Source of the DNA: Bacillus_AD sp047238185
Lineage (GTDB): Bacteria > Bacillota > Bacilli > Bacillales > DSM-1321
Reading direction: 5' to 3'
DNA length: 64,000 nt
Assembly (NCBI RefSeq): GCF_047238185.1
Contig: NZ_JBDFMI010000001.1
Coordinates: forward strand, 1,302,001 to 1,366,000
Of this stretch, positions 43,256 through 51,995 are shown piece after piece. Within the stretch, counting starts at the first letter, position 1, and each line of letters opens with the position of its first letter. The translations under genes were made by a program, and so were the position numbers. Under the pieces are notes generated by a model that was given only the letters and a program-made list of their open reading frames with translations, was not told the origin of the DNA and ran no database searches.

Positions 43256-43936
43256 ATGGGTAGCTATCTAATTTACTTGGCGATCATCATTTTGATTCCA
43301 ATCTATGCACAAGCTAAAGTAAAAGGAACATATAATAAATACTCTAAGGTTGCTTCTTCAACCGGAATGACTGGGGCTGAGGTAGCAAGAAGGATACTGG
43401 ATGAAAACGGCCTTTACAATGTTCATGTGGAAGAAACAAGAGGGTTTTTAAGTGACCACTACGACCCGCGCTCGAAAGTAGTACGGCTATCCTCAGGGAA
43501 CTACCATGGCCATTCATTGGCTGCTACAGCCGTATCTGCCCATGAAGTCGGACATGCCATCCAAGACCAACATGATTACGCATTCCTTCGTTTTCGTGCA
43601 GCGATGGTACCGGTAGCCAACTTTGGCTCTAATATCTCATGGGTACTGCTCTTGATTGGCTTTTTAGCTAACATTACAGGATTGGTTTTGCTGGGAATCT
43701 TTGCGATGCTTGCAGCAGTGTTATTCCAGGTAGTCACACTTCCTGTTGAATTCAATGCTTCGAGCAGGGCTATGGATCAGGTGGTTTCATTGGGGATCAT
43801 CTCGAACCGCGAAGAAAGAGAAACGAAGAAGGTCCTGAATGCAGCGGCAATGACGTATGTTGCAGCAGCAGCAGTAGCCATTTTGGAATTAGTGAGATTG
43901 GTATTGATTTATACCGGCATGACTAGAGACGAATAG
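43256..43936 (+). CDS. Zinc metallopeptidase of the YugP type
   Basis: 226 residues. N-terminal membrane helix, HEXXH-type zinc motif SAHEVGHAIQDQ near residue 97, then two further helices (about 121-160) and a C-terminal helix. The third zinc ligand is likely in the EFNASSRA region. Neighbour set differs from B. subtilis, where yugP is elsewhere and ypjB is followed by ypjC. Substrate unknown. RBS TAGGAGG; convergent with ypjC over a shared terminator. Confidence 0.88.
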   Translation: MGSYLIYLAIIILIPIYAQAKVKGTYNKYSKVASSTGMTGAEVARRILDENGLYNVHVEETRGFLSDHYDPRSKVVRLSSGNYHGHSLAATAVSAHEVGHAIQDQHDYAFLRFRAAMVPVANFGSNISWVLLLIGFLANITGLVLLGIFAMLAAVLFQVVTLPVEFNASSRAMDQVVSLGIISNREERETKKVLNAAAMTYVAAAAVAILELVRLVLIYTGMTRDE

Positions 43937-43950
43937 ACCTGTATATATGC

Positions 43951-43995
43951 AAAAAGCCTGCGGCCATCCAAGTTAGGATAGTGCAGGCTTTTTTG
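43951..43995. terminator. Bidirectional terminator between the metallopeptidase gene and ypjC
   Basis: AAAAAGCCTGC/GCAGGCTTTTT perfect 11-bp stem with A and T runs on both sides, serving both convergent genes. Confidence 0.9.
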
Positions 43996-44004
43996 TTCAT
44001 GCAT

Positions 44005-44877
44005 TTACCGCTCAATCGGATTTTTGTTTTCATCGAGGGTGAATCCTTCACCGAGCACATCATGGACAATCGAAACCGAAACAAATGCATGCGGATCAAC
44101 TGCCATGATGCAGTTGCGAAGGCGGACAATTTCATTCTTGCCGACAACGCAATAAAGCACTTCACGGTCTTGTTTGGAATATGAGCCATATCCCTTTAGG
44201 ACAGTTACTCCGCGTTCCATTTCCTTCATGATGGTATCAGCAATTTCATTGTTCTTTTCAGATATGATCATCGCTCCACGCGCTGCATAAGAACCTTCCT
44301 GCATGAAGTCAATTAAGCGGGCGCCGATGAATACTGCAATCAATGTATACATGCCTTGGCGCAGTGATAGGTATGTGACCAAAGAGAGAGTGATAACGCA
44401 TGCATCAAACATAAACATCGTTTTTCCCATTCCCCAGCCTACATACTTATGGACAAGCCGGGCGATAATATCCACGCCTCCAGTAGTCCCTCCATACCGG
44501 AATATGATTCCTAGCCCAATACCGATAAAGCTTCCTGCAAATAATGAAACAAGCATCAAGTCATTTTCCAACGGGATATGGAATTGATATTTTTGGAAAA
44601 TCCATAACCAAACAGATAATCCAACCGTTCCAAGTATGGTATAAATAAACGAAGTCCTTCCTAAATACTTCCATCCGATGAAGAATATCGGAACATTCAG
44701 TATGATGTTCGAATAGGAAGGGTCGATTTTAAACAATTGATACAGAATAAGGGTAATCCCTGTAAAGCCGCCTTCCGCCAAATGATTCTGCATGTTGAAA
44801 TGCACAAGGCCGAACCCAAAAATGCCGGCGCCCAAAATAATAAAAAAGATGTTTTTGAATCGTAAACCAAATACCAT
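44005..44877 (-). CDS. ypjC: YitT-family membrane protein YpjC
   Basis: 290 residues, ATG at 44877 with AGGAGGT eight bases upstream (longer in-frame starts are rejected). Five or six transmembrane segments in the N-terminal 200 residues (YitT_membrane), with GGTTGGVDIIARLVHKYVGW, then a cytoplasmic DUF2179 domain (RGVTVLKGYGSYSKQDREVLYCVVGKNEI). Function of the family is unresolved. Minus-strand gene among plus-strand neighbours. Confidence 0.9.
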   Translation of the reverse strand: MVFGLRFKNIFFIILGAGIFGFGLVHFNMQNHLAEGGFTGITLILYQLFKIDPSYSNIILNVPIFFIGWKYLGRTSFIYTILGTVGLSVWLWIFQKYQFHIPLENDLMLVSLFAGSFIGIGLGIIFRYGGTTGGVDIIARLVHKYVGWGMGKTMFMFDACVITLSLVTYLSLRQGMYTLIAVFIGARLIDFMQEGSYAARGAMIISEKNNEIADTIMKEMERGVTVLKGYGSYSKQDREVLYCVVGKNEIVRLRNCIMAVDPHAFVSVSIVHDVLGEGFTLDENKNPIER

Positions 44878-45236
44878 AGACATTACCTCCTGACCGTCAA
44901 CGTTGCAATGCAATACGATCATCATTATATAGGAAAAAACATGAAATAGCCAATGCGAGGGGTCACTTGGTTGTGGCGCCATACATATTGCCTGCCGCTG
45001 CTTGGCTCTTTCTGGGCAGTTTATGCATATGTAACTGAAGAAATAGAAAAAAGAATCTTACTATAGTTTAAGGATTATTGCATATTTCATGCGTTACGTT
45101 CTTAAGTTGGTGTGAAGATTTGCTATAATGGTCATGGATGCTTTTCTTTCGTAAGAGGGATTCTGAATAGAGAATGCGAATAAGAATAAGATGCACCGGA
45201 TTTGGGTTTTATTTCCGGTTGAAAAGGGTGTTTAAT
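44878..45236. other. Divergent intergenic region ypjC/ypjD
   Basis: About 360 bases. On the plus strand an extended -10 TGCTATAAT lies at 45121-45129 as the probable promoter of ypjD-dapB. The minus side must hold the ypjC promoter, which I could not identify. No gene seen. Confidence 0.5.
45121..45129 (+). promoter_or_regulatory. Extended -10 promoter of the ypjD-dapB operon
   Basis: TGCTATAAT, a full extended -10; the -35 zone reads CTTAAG at 17 bases and is weak. Distance to ypjD start about 107 bases. Confidence 0.6.
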
Positions 45237-45578
45237 ATGGCGAAAAGCATGGAGGAATTACAAAAAGAAGTAGATGAATATATCGGCCAGTTCAAGGAAG
45301 GATATTTCAGCCCATTGGCAATGCTAGCCCGAATGACTGAAGAACTCGGTGAATTGGCCCGGGAAGTGAACCATTATTATGGTGAGAAGCCTAAGAAAAA
45401 GAGTGAAGGTGAAAAGGAAATAAAAGAAGAAGTAGGCGATATGCTATTTGTTCTTATTTGCTTTGCGAATGCTCTTCAAATAGATTTGGCTGAAGCCCAT
45501 GATCTTGTCATGGAGAAATTTCGAACACGCGACAAAGATAGATGGACAAAAATAGAAGATGGGAAAGGATTGAGCTAA
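45237..45578 (+). CDS. ypjD: MazG-like nucleotide pyrophosphohydrolase YpjD
   Basis: 113 residues from ATG 45237 (AAAAGGGTG upstream; the longer frame is rejected). Helical all-alpha NTP pyrophosphatase fold with metal-binding ARMTEELGELAREV (EExxE) and EEVGDMLFVLICFAN (ExxD). Possible house-cleaning of abnormal nucleotides. The stop is two bases before the dapB GTG, so the two are coupled. Confidence 0.88.
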   Translation: MAKSMEELQKEVDEYIGQFKEGYFSPLAMLARMTEELGELAREVNHYYGEKPKKKSEGEKEIKEEVGDMLFVLICFANALQIDLAEAHDLVMEKFRTRDKDRWTKIEDGKGLS

Positions 45579-45580
45579 TA

Positions 45581-46381
45581 GTGGAAACAGTAAGAATCAT
45601 TGTGGCCGGCCCAAGAGGGCGAATGGGACAAGAAGCGGTTTTACTCGTACATAATACCGAAGAATTTGAATTAGCTGCAGTAATCGACAGGCAAAATAAT
45701 GGAATGGATCTTGCTGAAATCAATGGTTTCGAAGGAATTGCCGCACCGATCTACAGTGATATCGACCAATGCTTGTCAGAAGTGGATGCTGATGTATTGA
45801 TTGATTTGACAACTCCTGAAGTTGGCATGAAGCATACTGTTTCAGCTCTTTCACATGGAGTCCGCCCGGTTGTTGGAACAACAGGTTTTACAAAGGAAAA
45901 CCTAGCTGAATTGGATGCTCTGTGCGAAGAGAAAGGACTAGGATGCATTATTGCGCCGAATTTCGCTGTTGGAGCAGTTTTGATGATGAAGTTTTCTCAA
46001 ATGGCTGCTAAATATTTCCCGGATGTTGAAATTATCGAAATGCACCATGACCGTAAGCTGGATGCGCCATCAGGCACTGCAGTCAAAACAGCAGAAATGA
46101 TTGCAGAAGTGCGTGAAACGAAAGAGCAGGGTCATCCGGATGAAAAGGAATTGATGAAAGGAGCAAGAGGAGCCAATTTAGATGGCATGCATATACATAG
46201 TGTCCGATTGCCGGGATTGGTTGCCCACCAGCAGGTTATGTTCGGAGCCGATGGGCAAACTCTTACATTGCGCCATGATTCCTATAACAGGGCTTCATTC
46301 ATGTCAGGGGTCAAGCTTGCGGTCAATGAAGTAATGAAAATCCAGGTACTTGTTTACGGACTTGAAAATATTATTGATTAA
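45581..46381 (+). CDS. dapB: 4-hydroxy-tetrahydrodipicolinate reductase
   Basis: 266 residues from GTG 45581, two bases after the ypjD stop. Reduces HTPA to tetrahydrodipicolinate in the lysine/diaminopimelate pathway. NAD(P) motif VAGPRGRMGQEA, VIDLTTPE, catalytic EMHHDRKLDAPSGTA with His and Lys. Typical length for Bacillus DapB. Heads a run of tightly spaced genes to birA. Confidence 0.95.
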   Translation: METVRIIVAGPRGRMGQEAVLLVHNTEEFELAAVIDRQNNGMDLAEINGFEGIAAPIYSDIDQCLSEVDADVLIDLTTPEVGMKHTVSALSHGVRPVVGTTGFTKENLAELDALCEEKGLGCIIAPNFAVGAVLMMKFSQMAAKYFPDVEIIEMHHDRKLDAPSGTAVKTAEMIAEVRETKEQGHPDEKELMKGARGANLDGMHIHSVRLPGLVAHQQVMFGADGQTLTLRHDSYNRASFMSGVKLAVNEVMKIQVLVYGLENIID

Positions 46382-46400
46382 TTCAAGGGAGTGAAGCTTC

Positions 46401-46796
46401 ATGAATATCGCCTTAATAGCACATGACCAGAAAAAAGAGGACTTGGTAGGATTTGTGACAGCCTATCAACATATTTTTAAGAAACATACTTTATTCGCTA
46501 CAGGAACGACCGGCTTACGTATACAGGAGGCCACAGGACTTCCAATCACCCGGTTCCAATCAGGGCCGCTCGGTGGAGATCAGCAGATAGGGGCCAGGAT
46601 CGCTCAGGATGATATGGATATCATCCTGTTCTTCCGCGATCCATTGACTGCACAGCCGCATGAACCTGACGTCTCTGCACTTATTCGTTTGTGCGATGTG
46701 TATTCAGTACCCTTAGCGACCAATATGGGGACAGCTGAAGTACTCATCCGCGGTTTGGAAGAGGGAGATATCGATTGGAGACAGATTAAAAAGTAA
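46401..46796 (+). CDS. mgsA: Methylglyoxal synthase
   Basis: 131 residues. Converts dihydroxyacetone phosphate to methylglyoxal and phosphate, a bypass relieving sugar-phosphate stress. Motifs: IAHDQKKEDL, FATGTTGLRI, SGPLGGDQQIGARI with the catalytic Asp, and FFRDPLTAQPHEPD. RBS AAGGGAGTG. Beside the bacillithiol genes, whose product detoxifies methylglyoxal, a sensible functional grouping also found in B. subtilis. Confidence 0.95.
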   Translation: MNIALIAHDQKKEDLVGFVTAYQHIFKKHTLFATGTTGLRIQEATGLPITRFQSGPLGGDQQIGARIAQDDMDIILFFRDPLTAQPHEPDVSALIRLCDVYSVPLATNMGTAEVLIRGLEEGDIDWRQIKK

Positions 46797-46809
46797 GGTG
46801 AGATAGAAT

Positions 46810-47523
46810 ATGCATACAGATATAGACATCCTTGCGTTCGGAGCGCATGCCGATGATGTAGAAATCGGCATGGCTGGCACGATCGCCAAGTACACCAAAC
46901 AAGGGAAAAAAGTGGTCATTTGCGATTTGACCAAGGCGGAGATGTCCTCTAACGGGACAGTCCAGCGCCGATTAGAGGAAGCGGAAAAGGCGCGGAATGT
47001 ACTCGGTGTGGAGGAGCGGATCAATGCGCAACTTCCGGATAGGGGGCTATTCCTGACAGACGATCATATAGCTGTAGCTGCCAGTGTCATCCGAAAATAT
47101 AAGCCTAAGATCATATTTGTTCCGTATACAGTTGACCGCCACCCAGACCACGGGAATTGCGCCAAAATTGTGGAGGAAGCTTACTTTTCGGCAGGAGTGC
47201 GCAAATATGTGGACAAGGAAGACCAAGCGCCTCATAAAGCGGAAGCCCTATACTATTATATGATTAACGGATTCCATAAACCGGATTTTGCCATTGATAT
47301 ATCAGCACATATAGATGAAAAGATCAATAGTCTTAAATCCTTCAGAAGCCAATTTGAAATAAATGATAACAGTTACCAAACCCCTTTGGTCGGCGATTAT
47401 ATCGATAGTGTCGTATCGAGGGAAAAAATGATTGGAAAAGAAGTAGGCGTCAACTATGCAGAGGGTTTTTTCAGTACTAAGCCACTTTTACTTTCAAATG
47501 ATTTATTAGGAGGAATCAAATGA
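46810..47523 (+). CDS. bshB1: Bacillithiol biosynthesis deacetylase BshB1
   Basis: 237 residues. Zinc-dependent N-acetylglucosaminyl-malate deacetylase (PIG-L/LmbE fold) with AHADDVEIGMAGT as metal/catalytic motif and HPDHGNC for the third ligand. Gives GlcN-malate for bacillithiol. The stop overlaps the bshA ATG (ATGA), so translation is coupled. Confidence 0.95.
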   Translation: MHTDIDILAFGAHADDVEIGMAGTIAKYTKQGKKVVICDLTKAEMSSNGTVQRRLEEAEKARNVLGVEERINAQLPDRGLFLTDDHIAVAASVIRKYKPKIIFVPYTVDRHPDHGNCAKIVEEAYFSAGVRKYVDKEDQAPHKAEALYYYMINGFHKPDFAIDISAHIDEKINSLKSFRSQFEINDNSYQTPLVGDYIDSVVSREKMIGKEVGVNYAEGFFSTKPLLLSNDLLGGIK

Positions 47524-48665
47524 GTTTAAATATAGGAATTATCTGTTACCCTTCAGTAGGGGGTTCGGGAGTAGTGGCAACAGAATTGGGAAGATTGCTT
47601 GCGGATAAAGGCCATAATATTCATTTTATCTCAAGTTCGATGCCGTTTCGTTTGAAAAAAGTGCATCCCCGCATTTTCTTTCATGCAGTTGATATGAATT
47701 TTTATTCTGTTTTTCAGTATCCGCCCTACGACCTGTCGTTAGCAAGCAAAATTGCCGAAGTGGCCAAGCGTGAAGAACTGGATATCCTTCACGCCCATTA
47801 TGCGATTCCACATGCAGTTTGTGCCATTTTGGCAAAACAAATGGTGGACCATGAACTCAAAATTGTAACTACTCTGCATGGTACGGATATTACCGTACTT
47901 GGACTTGAACATAATATGCAATCGCTCATTAAATATGGAATAGAGAAATCCGATTATGTGACTGCTGTATCCGATGCATTGGTTGAAGAAACAAAGGAAT
48001 TAATCCAGCCTGATAAAGAAATACATACTGTGTATAACTTTATTGATGAAAATGTTTATAAGAAACAGCCGTCAAGCTCATTGAAAGCCGATCTTGGGAT
48101 GAGCGACGAGAAAGTGCTCATACATGTTTCCAACTTCCGTGAAGTGAAACGGGTCCATGATATAGTCCGCGTTTTTGCCCAAGTTCAACAAAGAGTCCCT
48201 TCTAAACTGATGCTCGTTGGCGATGGCCCAGAAATGACATCCGTTTGTGAATTGGTCGATGAACTGGGGATCCGTGATTCAGTATTGTTCATGGGCAAGC
48301 AGGATAATTTACAGGAATTATACAGTATAGCCGATTTGATGCTCCTTCTTTCTGAAAAAGAAAGTTTTGGGCTTGTTTTATTAGAAGCAATGGCATGTGG
48401 TGTGCCTTGCATTGGAACAGATATAGGCGGGATTCCCGAGGTTATAGAACATAACCGCACAGGATTCATTTGTGATTTAGGGGATATAGACCAGATTGCG
48501 GACCACGCGGTACGTTTGTTGATGGATGAAGAAATGCATGCCCGTTTTTCAGAGGCATGTATGGACAGTGTCCATAACCATTTTAAATCTCACCGAATTA
48601 TTGAACAGTATGAAGGCATATATCACTCCTTGCTGTCTGGAACGGAAGTGGGAAATGTTGAATGA
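47520..48665 (+). CDS. bshA: N-acetyl-alpha-D-glucosaminyl L-malate synthase BshA
   Basis: 381 residues. GT4 glycosyltransferase joining GlcNAc from UDP-GlcNAc to L-malate, the first bacillithiol step. Starts SLNIGIICYPSVGGSGVVATELG; GT-B second domain has ESFGLVLLEAMACGVPCIG with the E(x7)E signature and GTDIGGIPEVI. Four-base overlap with bshB1 and 11-base overlap with cca. The last enzyme, BshC, is not in the window. Confidence 0.95.
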   Translation: MSLNIGIICYPSVGGSGVVATELGRLLADKGHNIHFISSSMPFRLKKVHPRIFFHAVDMNFYSVFQYPPYDLSLASKIAEVAKREELDILHAHYAIPHAVCAILAKQMVDHELKIVTTLHGTDITVLGLEHNMQSLIKYGIEKSDYVTAVSDALVEETKELIQPDKEIHTVYNFIDENVYKKQPSSSLKADLGMSDEKVLIHVSNFREVKRVHDIVRVFAQVQQRVPSKLMLVGDGPEMTSVCELVDELGIRDSVLFMGKQDNLQELYSIADLMLLLSEKESFGLVLLEAMACGVPCIGTDIGGIPEVIEHNRTGFICDLGDIDQIADHAVRLLMDEEMHARFSEACMDSVHNHFKSHRIIEQYEGIYHSLLSGTEVGNVE

Positions 48666-49851
48666 TTTGTTTCTGAAGGCAGTGCCGCTGCTTAAAGCGA
48701 TTGAGGCAAGAGGATTTGAAGCAGTCTTTGTCGGAGGGTCTGTCAGGGACTATATTCTTGGCAGGGACATCCATGATGTTGACATCGCTACTTCCGCGCT
48801 CCCTGAAGAAGTAAAAGCCATTTTTCCTTCCACCATTGATATCGGCATCCAGCATGGGACTGTCATGGTCCTGTACGGGGGTGATTCATATGAAATAACA
48901 ACCTACCGTACAGAGGGTGAATATAGCGATTTTAGAAAACCGAATGAAGTCACGTTCATCCGTTCGTTAAAAGAAGATCTGAAACGTCGTGATTTTACGA
49001 TGAACAGTATGGCTCTGGACAAGGCTGGCGAATTATATGATCCGTTCGGCGGCAAGAAGGCTATTCTGGAAAAGAGGATAGATACCGTCGGAAAGGCGAG
49101 TGAGCGATTCAGCGAGGATGCATTAAGAATGCTGAGGGCTCTGCGGTTTGCAAGCCAGCTGTCTTTTTCGTGTTCAGGTGAAATAGTGCATTCTTTGAAA
49201 GAAAACCATGCCCTGCTTGATCATATTTCCGTCGAAAGAATCACTTCGGAATTTGAAAAATTGATAGATGGCAGAAATGCCATTCAAGCCTTCAAATTGT
49301 TGATTGAAACGGACCTGTATATGCATCTTCCCGGGTTTGCCAAAAAGAAAGAGGCGCTAATAAGCGCTTCTCAAATCCCATTTCATCATTTATCGACTGT
49401 GAATGAAAAGTGGGCCATCCTTCTGTACAAGATGGTACAAAGCGATGAGGTGGAGTCTCTATTGCGGCAATGGAAACTTCCGGTCAAACAAATCCGTACA
49501 ATACGAACGATTGTCCAATTGCTGGAAGAGTCATTTTCCGGGGACCCCTACAGCATGATCATGAAAGGGATTGAAGCTTCTCAAAGTGCAATCCGCATCA
49601 ATTGTCTCCTTAAGAATGAAAAGGAAGATGAAGCACTTGCCCATTTACAAAAGAAGTGGCAGGCTTTGCCGATTCGTTCCGCCGCTGAACTGGCTGTCAA
49701 CGGCAGAGACTTGATTGAATGGTCTGAAAAGAAACAAGGGCCGTGGATGAAGGATGTCCTGCATGAACTCGTGAAACGGGTTGTGGAGGGCCATGTGGGC
49801 AACACGAAAGAAGAGATCTTCAGGGAGGTGCGGAAATGCAATCTCATATAA
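48655..49851 (+). CDS. cca: CCA-adding enzyme (tRNA nucleotidyltransferase)
   Basis: 398 residues from ATG 48655, inside the bshA 3' end, with GGAAGTGGG upstream. Adds CCA to tRNA 3' ends. Head domain: GGSVRDYILGRDIHDVDIATSA with the catalytic DxD, then RRDFTMNSMALD (RRD) and EDALRMLRALRFASQL (nucleotide recognition). Family length about 397. Overlaps birA by 16 bases. Confidence 0.95.
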   Translation: MLNDLFLKAVPLLKAIEARGFEAVFVGGSVRDYILGRDIHDVDIATSALPEEVKAIFPSTIDIGIQHGTVMVLYGGDSYEITTYRTEGEYSDFRKPNEVTFIRSLKEDLKRRDFTMNSMALDKAGELYDPFGGKKAILEKRIDTVGKASERFSEDALRMLRALRFASQLSFSCSGEIVHSLKENHALLDHISVERITSEFEKLIDGRNAIQAFKLLIETDLYMHLPGFAKKKEALISASQIPFHHLSTVNEKWAILLYKMVQSDEVESLLRQWKLPVKQIRTIRTIVQLLEESFSGDPYSMIMKGIEASQSAIRINCLLKNEKEDEALAHLQKKWQALPIRSAAELAVNGRDLIEWSEKKQGPWMKDVLHELVKRVVEGHVGNTKEEIFREVRKCNLI

Positions 49852-50810
49852 GGAAAAAATTAATTGAAGCTCTATCCCAAGGAGATCAATATGTATCAGG
49901 GCAGCACATTGCTGAATTGACGGGAGCTACCAGGACTGCTGTTTGGAAACATATCGAAGATCTTCGTAAGGATGGGTATGAAATTGAAGCTGTCAGACGT
50001 AAAGGCTATCGCATTATTTCCGTTCCTTCTGCCATGTCAGCGGACAGTATCCGTATGCACATTCAAAGCGATGTATTTGGACAATTGATCGATTATGAGG
50101 ATTCAATTGGTTCCACACAAAAAAAAGCGATTGAAATGGCCAATGAAGGCGCGCCGGAAGGAACGATTGTCGTCGCGGATGAACAAACAGGCGGGAGAGG
50201 CCGTATGGCCAGAAAATGGCATTCTGCGAAGAGAACCGGCATTTGGATGAGTGTATTGGCAAAGCCGAATATTCCGATACAGCAAGCCCCACAGTTGACT
50301 TTACTGACTGCAGTCGCAGTAGTGCAGGCAATAGAGGATGTAACTGGTGTCCAAGCTGAAATCAAATGGCCTAATGATATCTTGATCAAGGGCAAAAAAA
50401 TGACAGGCATATTGACTGAAATGCAGGCTGAGGCGGATGGCATACATTCGATAGTGATTGGCATCGGGATCAATGTCAATCAATCCATTGAGGATTTCCC
50501 GGAAGAACTTCAGGAAAAAGCCACTTCCCTTCGAGTTCAATGTGGACAGATGGTATCCCGTGAAGCGCTTATCGGAAGCGTCTTGAAAAGATTTGAATCA
50601 TTGTACCAAATCTATCAATCAAAGGGTTTTAAAGTGATCAAAACCCTTTGGGAAAGCTATGCGGTTAGCATCGGCAAAACAATCACAGCTACCACTCTTC
50701 AAGCGAGGGTGACCGGCATCGCAATGGGGATAACCGATGAAGGTGTCCTTCTCATTAAAGACGGGAGTGGAACCGTCCATTCGATTTATTCAGCCGATAT
50801 TGACATTTAA
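49836..50810 (+). CDS. birA: Biotin-protein ligase and biotin repressor
   Basis: 324 residues. N-terminal winged helix-turn-helix (IAELTGATRTAVWKHIEDL), central biotin-AMP ligase with GGRGRMARKW and KWPNDILIKGKKMTGIL, and a C-terminal SH3-like domain. It biotinylates carboxylase carriers and represses biotin genes when holo. RBS GGGAGGTG inside cca. Last gene of the run from ypjD; a strong terminator follows. Confidence 0.95.
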   Translation: MQSHIRKKLIEALSQGDQYVSGQHIAELTGATRTAVWKHIEDLRKDGYEIEAVRRKGYRIISVPSAMSADSIRMHIQSDVFGQLIDYEDSIGSTQKKAIEMANEGAPEGTIVVADEQTGGRGRMARKWHSAKRTGIWMSVLAKPNIPIQQAPQLTLLTAVAVVQAIEDVTGVQAEIKWPNDILIKGKKMTGILTEMQAEADGIHSIVIGIGINVNQSIEDFPEELQEKATSLRVQCGQMVSREALIGSVLKRFESLYQIYQSKGFKVIKTLWESYAVSIGKTITATTLQARVTGIAMGITDEGVLLIKDGSGTVHSIYSADIDI

Positions 50811-50833
50811 CTATTCAATGAAAAACGGGCTGG

Positions 50834-50880
50834 AACAAAAGCTAGGCCAAACTGTTATCGGTTCGGCCTAGCTTTTGTTA
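50834..50880 (+). terminator. Terminator of the ypjD-birA block
   Basis: Perfect 15-bp stem AACAAAAGCTAGGCC / GGCCTAGCTTTTGTT with a 16-base loop. Confidence 0.88.
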
Positions 50881-50935
50881 TGTATAGGAATCGTAATGAG
50901 GGTAAGCAATTGATATAGCCATTTTTTCGGTTGAT

Positions 50936-50944
50936 TGTTATACT
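50936..50944 (+). promoter_or_regulatory. Extended -10 promoter of the panB leader
   Basis: TGTTATACT, extended -10, about 218 bases upstream of panB. No clear -35. Transcription would start near 50951. Confidence 0.5.
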
Positions 50945-51058
50945 GAGTGTGGGCAGTATCAAAAATTGAACTGCACCTAGCGCTGTTTGTCTGTTTAAAA
51001 TGTACATGACAAGTCTGCCTAGATCCGTTTAAAGGACAAGGACAGAGGGATGAAACGT

Positions 51059-51121
51059 ATGCTTTTGGCCAACAATCCTTCTGTTTTGCAGAAGGTTTTT
51101 TTGTTGCATAAAGCGGCATAG
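51059..51121 (+). CDS. Short leader ORF upstream of panB
   Basis: 20-codon ORF beginning MLLANNPSVLQK and ending at TAG 51119-51121, with AGAGGGAT about eight bases before ATG. Its codons run through the terminator-like hairpin CCTTCTG/CAGAAGG plus seven Ts (51077-51101). Might be an attenuator peptide; may also be chance. Confidence 0.3.
   Translation: MLLANNPSVLQKVFLLHKAA
51077..51101 (+). terminator. Terminator-like hairpin in the panB leader
   Basis: CCTTCTG / CAGAAGG seven-bp stem, loop TTTTG, seven-T run, about 60 bases before the panB start and downstream of a promoter-like extended -10. Confidence 0.6.
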
Positions 51122-51161
51122 TTTTGTTTTATCTCCTCTCATCAAAAAGGAGGAAGGAATT

Positions 51162-51995
51162 ATGAAACTCAGTGGAAAGTTCATGAAAATGAAGGAACGC
51201 AATGAAAAGATTGTAATGCTGACGGCTTATGATTACCCATCGGCATTGCTTGCGGAAGAAGCGGGGGTGGATATGATCCTCGTCGGTGATTCCTTAGGTA
51301 TGGTCGTACTCGGATATGATTCTACTATACCGGTAACTGTTGAGGATATGATCCACCATACGAAGGCGGTCAAAAGAGGAGCGAAGTCTACGTTCACTGT
51401 GACAGACATGCCATTCATGAGCTATCATTTATCCATTGACGAAACCCTGAAAAATGCAGCACGCATCATGCAGGATGGGCAAGCGGACGCTGTAAAAGTC
51501 GAGGGCGCTGGTGAAGTGCTGTATAAGATAGAAGCCTTGACGAATGCAGGAGTTCCAGTTGTTGCCCACTTAGGGCTGACACCCCAATCCGTAGGTGTGC
51601 TGGGAGGTTATAAAGTACAGGGGAAAAATGCAGAAGAGGCCAAAGCGCTGATTGAGGACAGCAAGAAATGTGAGAAGGCTGGTGCAGTGGCTTTGGTGCT
51701 GGAATGTGTGCCTCATCAGATAGCAGCAAAAATTAGCGAAGAATTAAACATCCCGACCATCGGCATCGGTGCCGGAATAGGTACAGACGGCCAAGTGTTG
51801 GTTTATCATGATGTCATTCAATACGGAGTGAAGCGATTGCCAAAGTTCGTTAAGCCTTTTGCGGATGTGAATGAGAAGATTCTTTCAGGGCTGACAGCTT
51901 ATGTGAATGAAGTTAAATCAGAAAAATTCCCATCTTTAGAAGAATCTTTTTCCATGAAAGAGGAAGAGCTTACGACACTATATGGAGGCAAATAA
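51162..51995 (+). CDS. panB: 3-methyl-2-oxobutanoate hydroxymethyltransferase
   Basis: 277 residues. First step of pantothenate synthesis: adds a hydroxymethyl group from methylenetetrahydrofolate to alpha-ketoisovalerate. TIM-barrel motifs: LVGDSLGMVVLGYDST (Mg and substrate), VKVEGAGEV, HLGLTPQS, GIGAGIGTDGQVLVYHD. RBS AAGGAGG. panB, panC and panD form an operon; panC ATG overlaps the panB stop (TAATG). Confidence 0.96.
   Translation: MKLSGKFMKMKERNEKIVMLTAYDYPSALLAEEAGVDMILVGDSLGMVVLGYDSTIPVTVEDMIHHTKAVKRGAKSTFTVTDMPFMSYHLSIDETLKNAARIMQDGQADAVKVEGAGEVLYKIEALTNAGVPVVAHLGLTPQSVGVLGGYKVQGKNAEEAKALIEDSKKCEKAGAVALVLECVPHQIAAKISEELNIPTIGIGAGIGTDGQVLVYHDVIQYGVKRLPKFVKPFADVNEKILSGLTAYVNEVKSEKFPSLEESFSMKEEELTTLYGGK

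Noticed and set aside
50868..51119. 83-codon minus-strand frame upstream of panB
   Set aside because: Starts within the birA terminator and has no RBS; antisense to a leader region with better regulatory interpretation.
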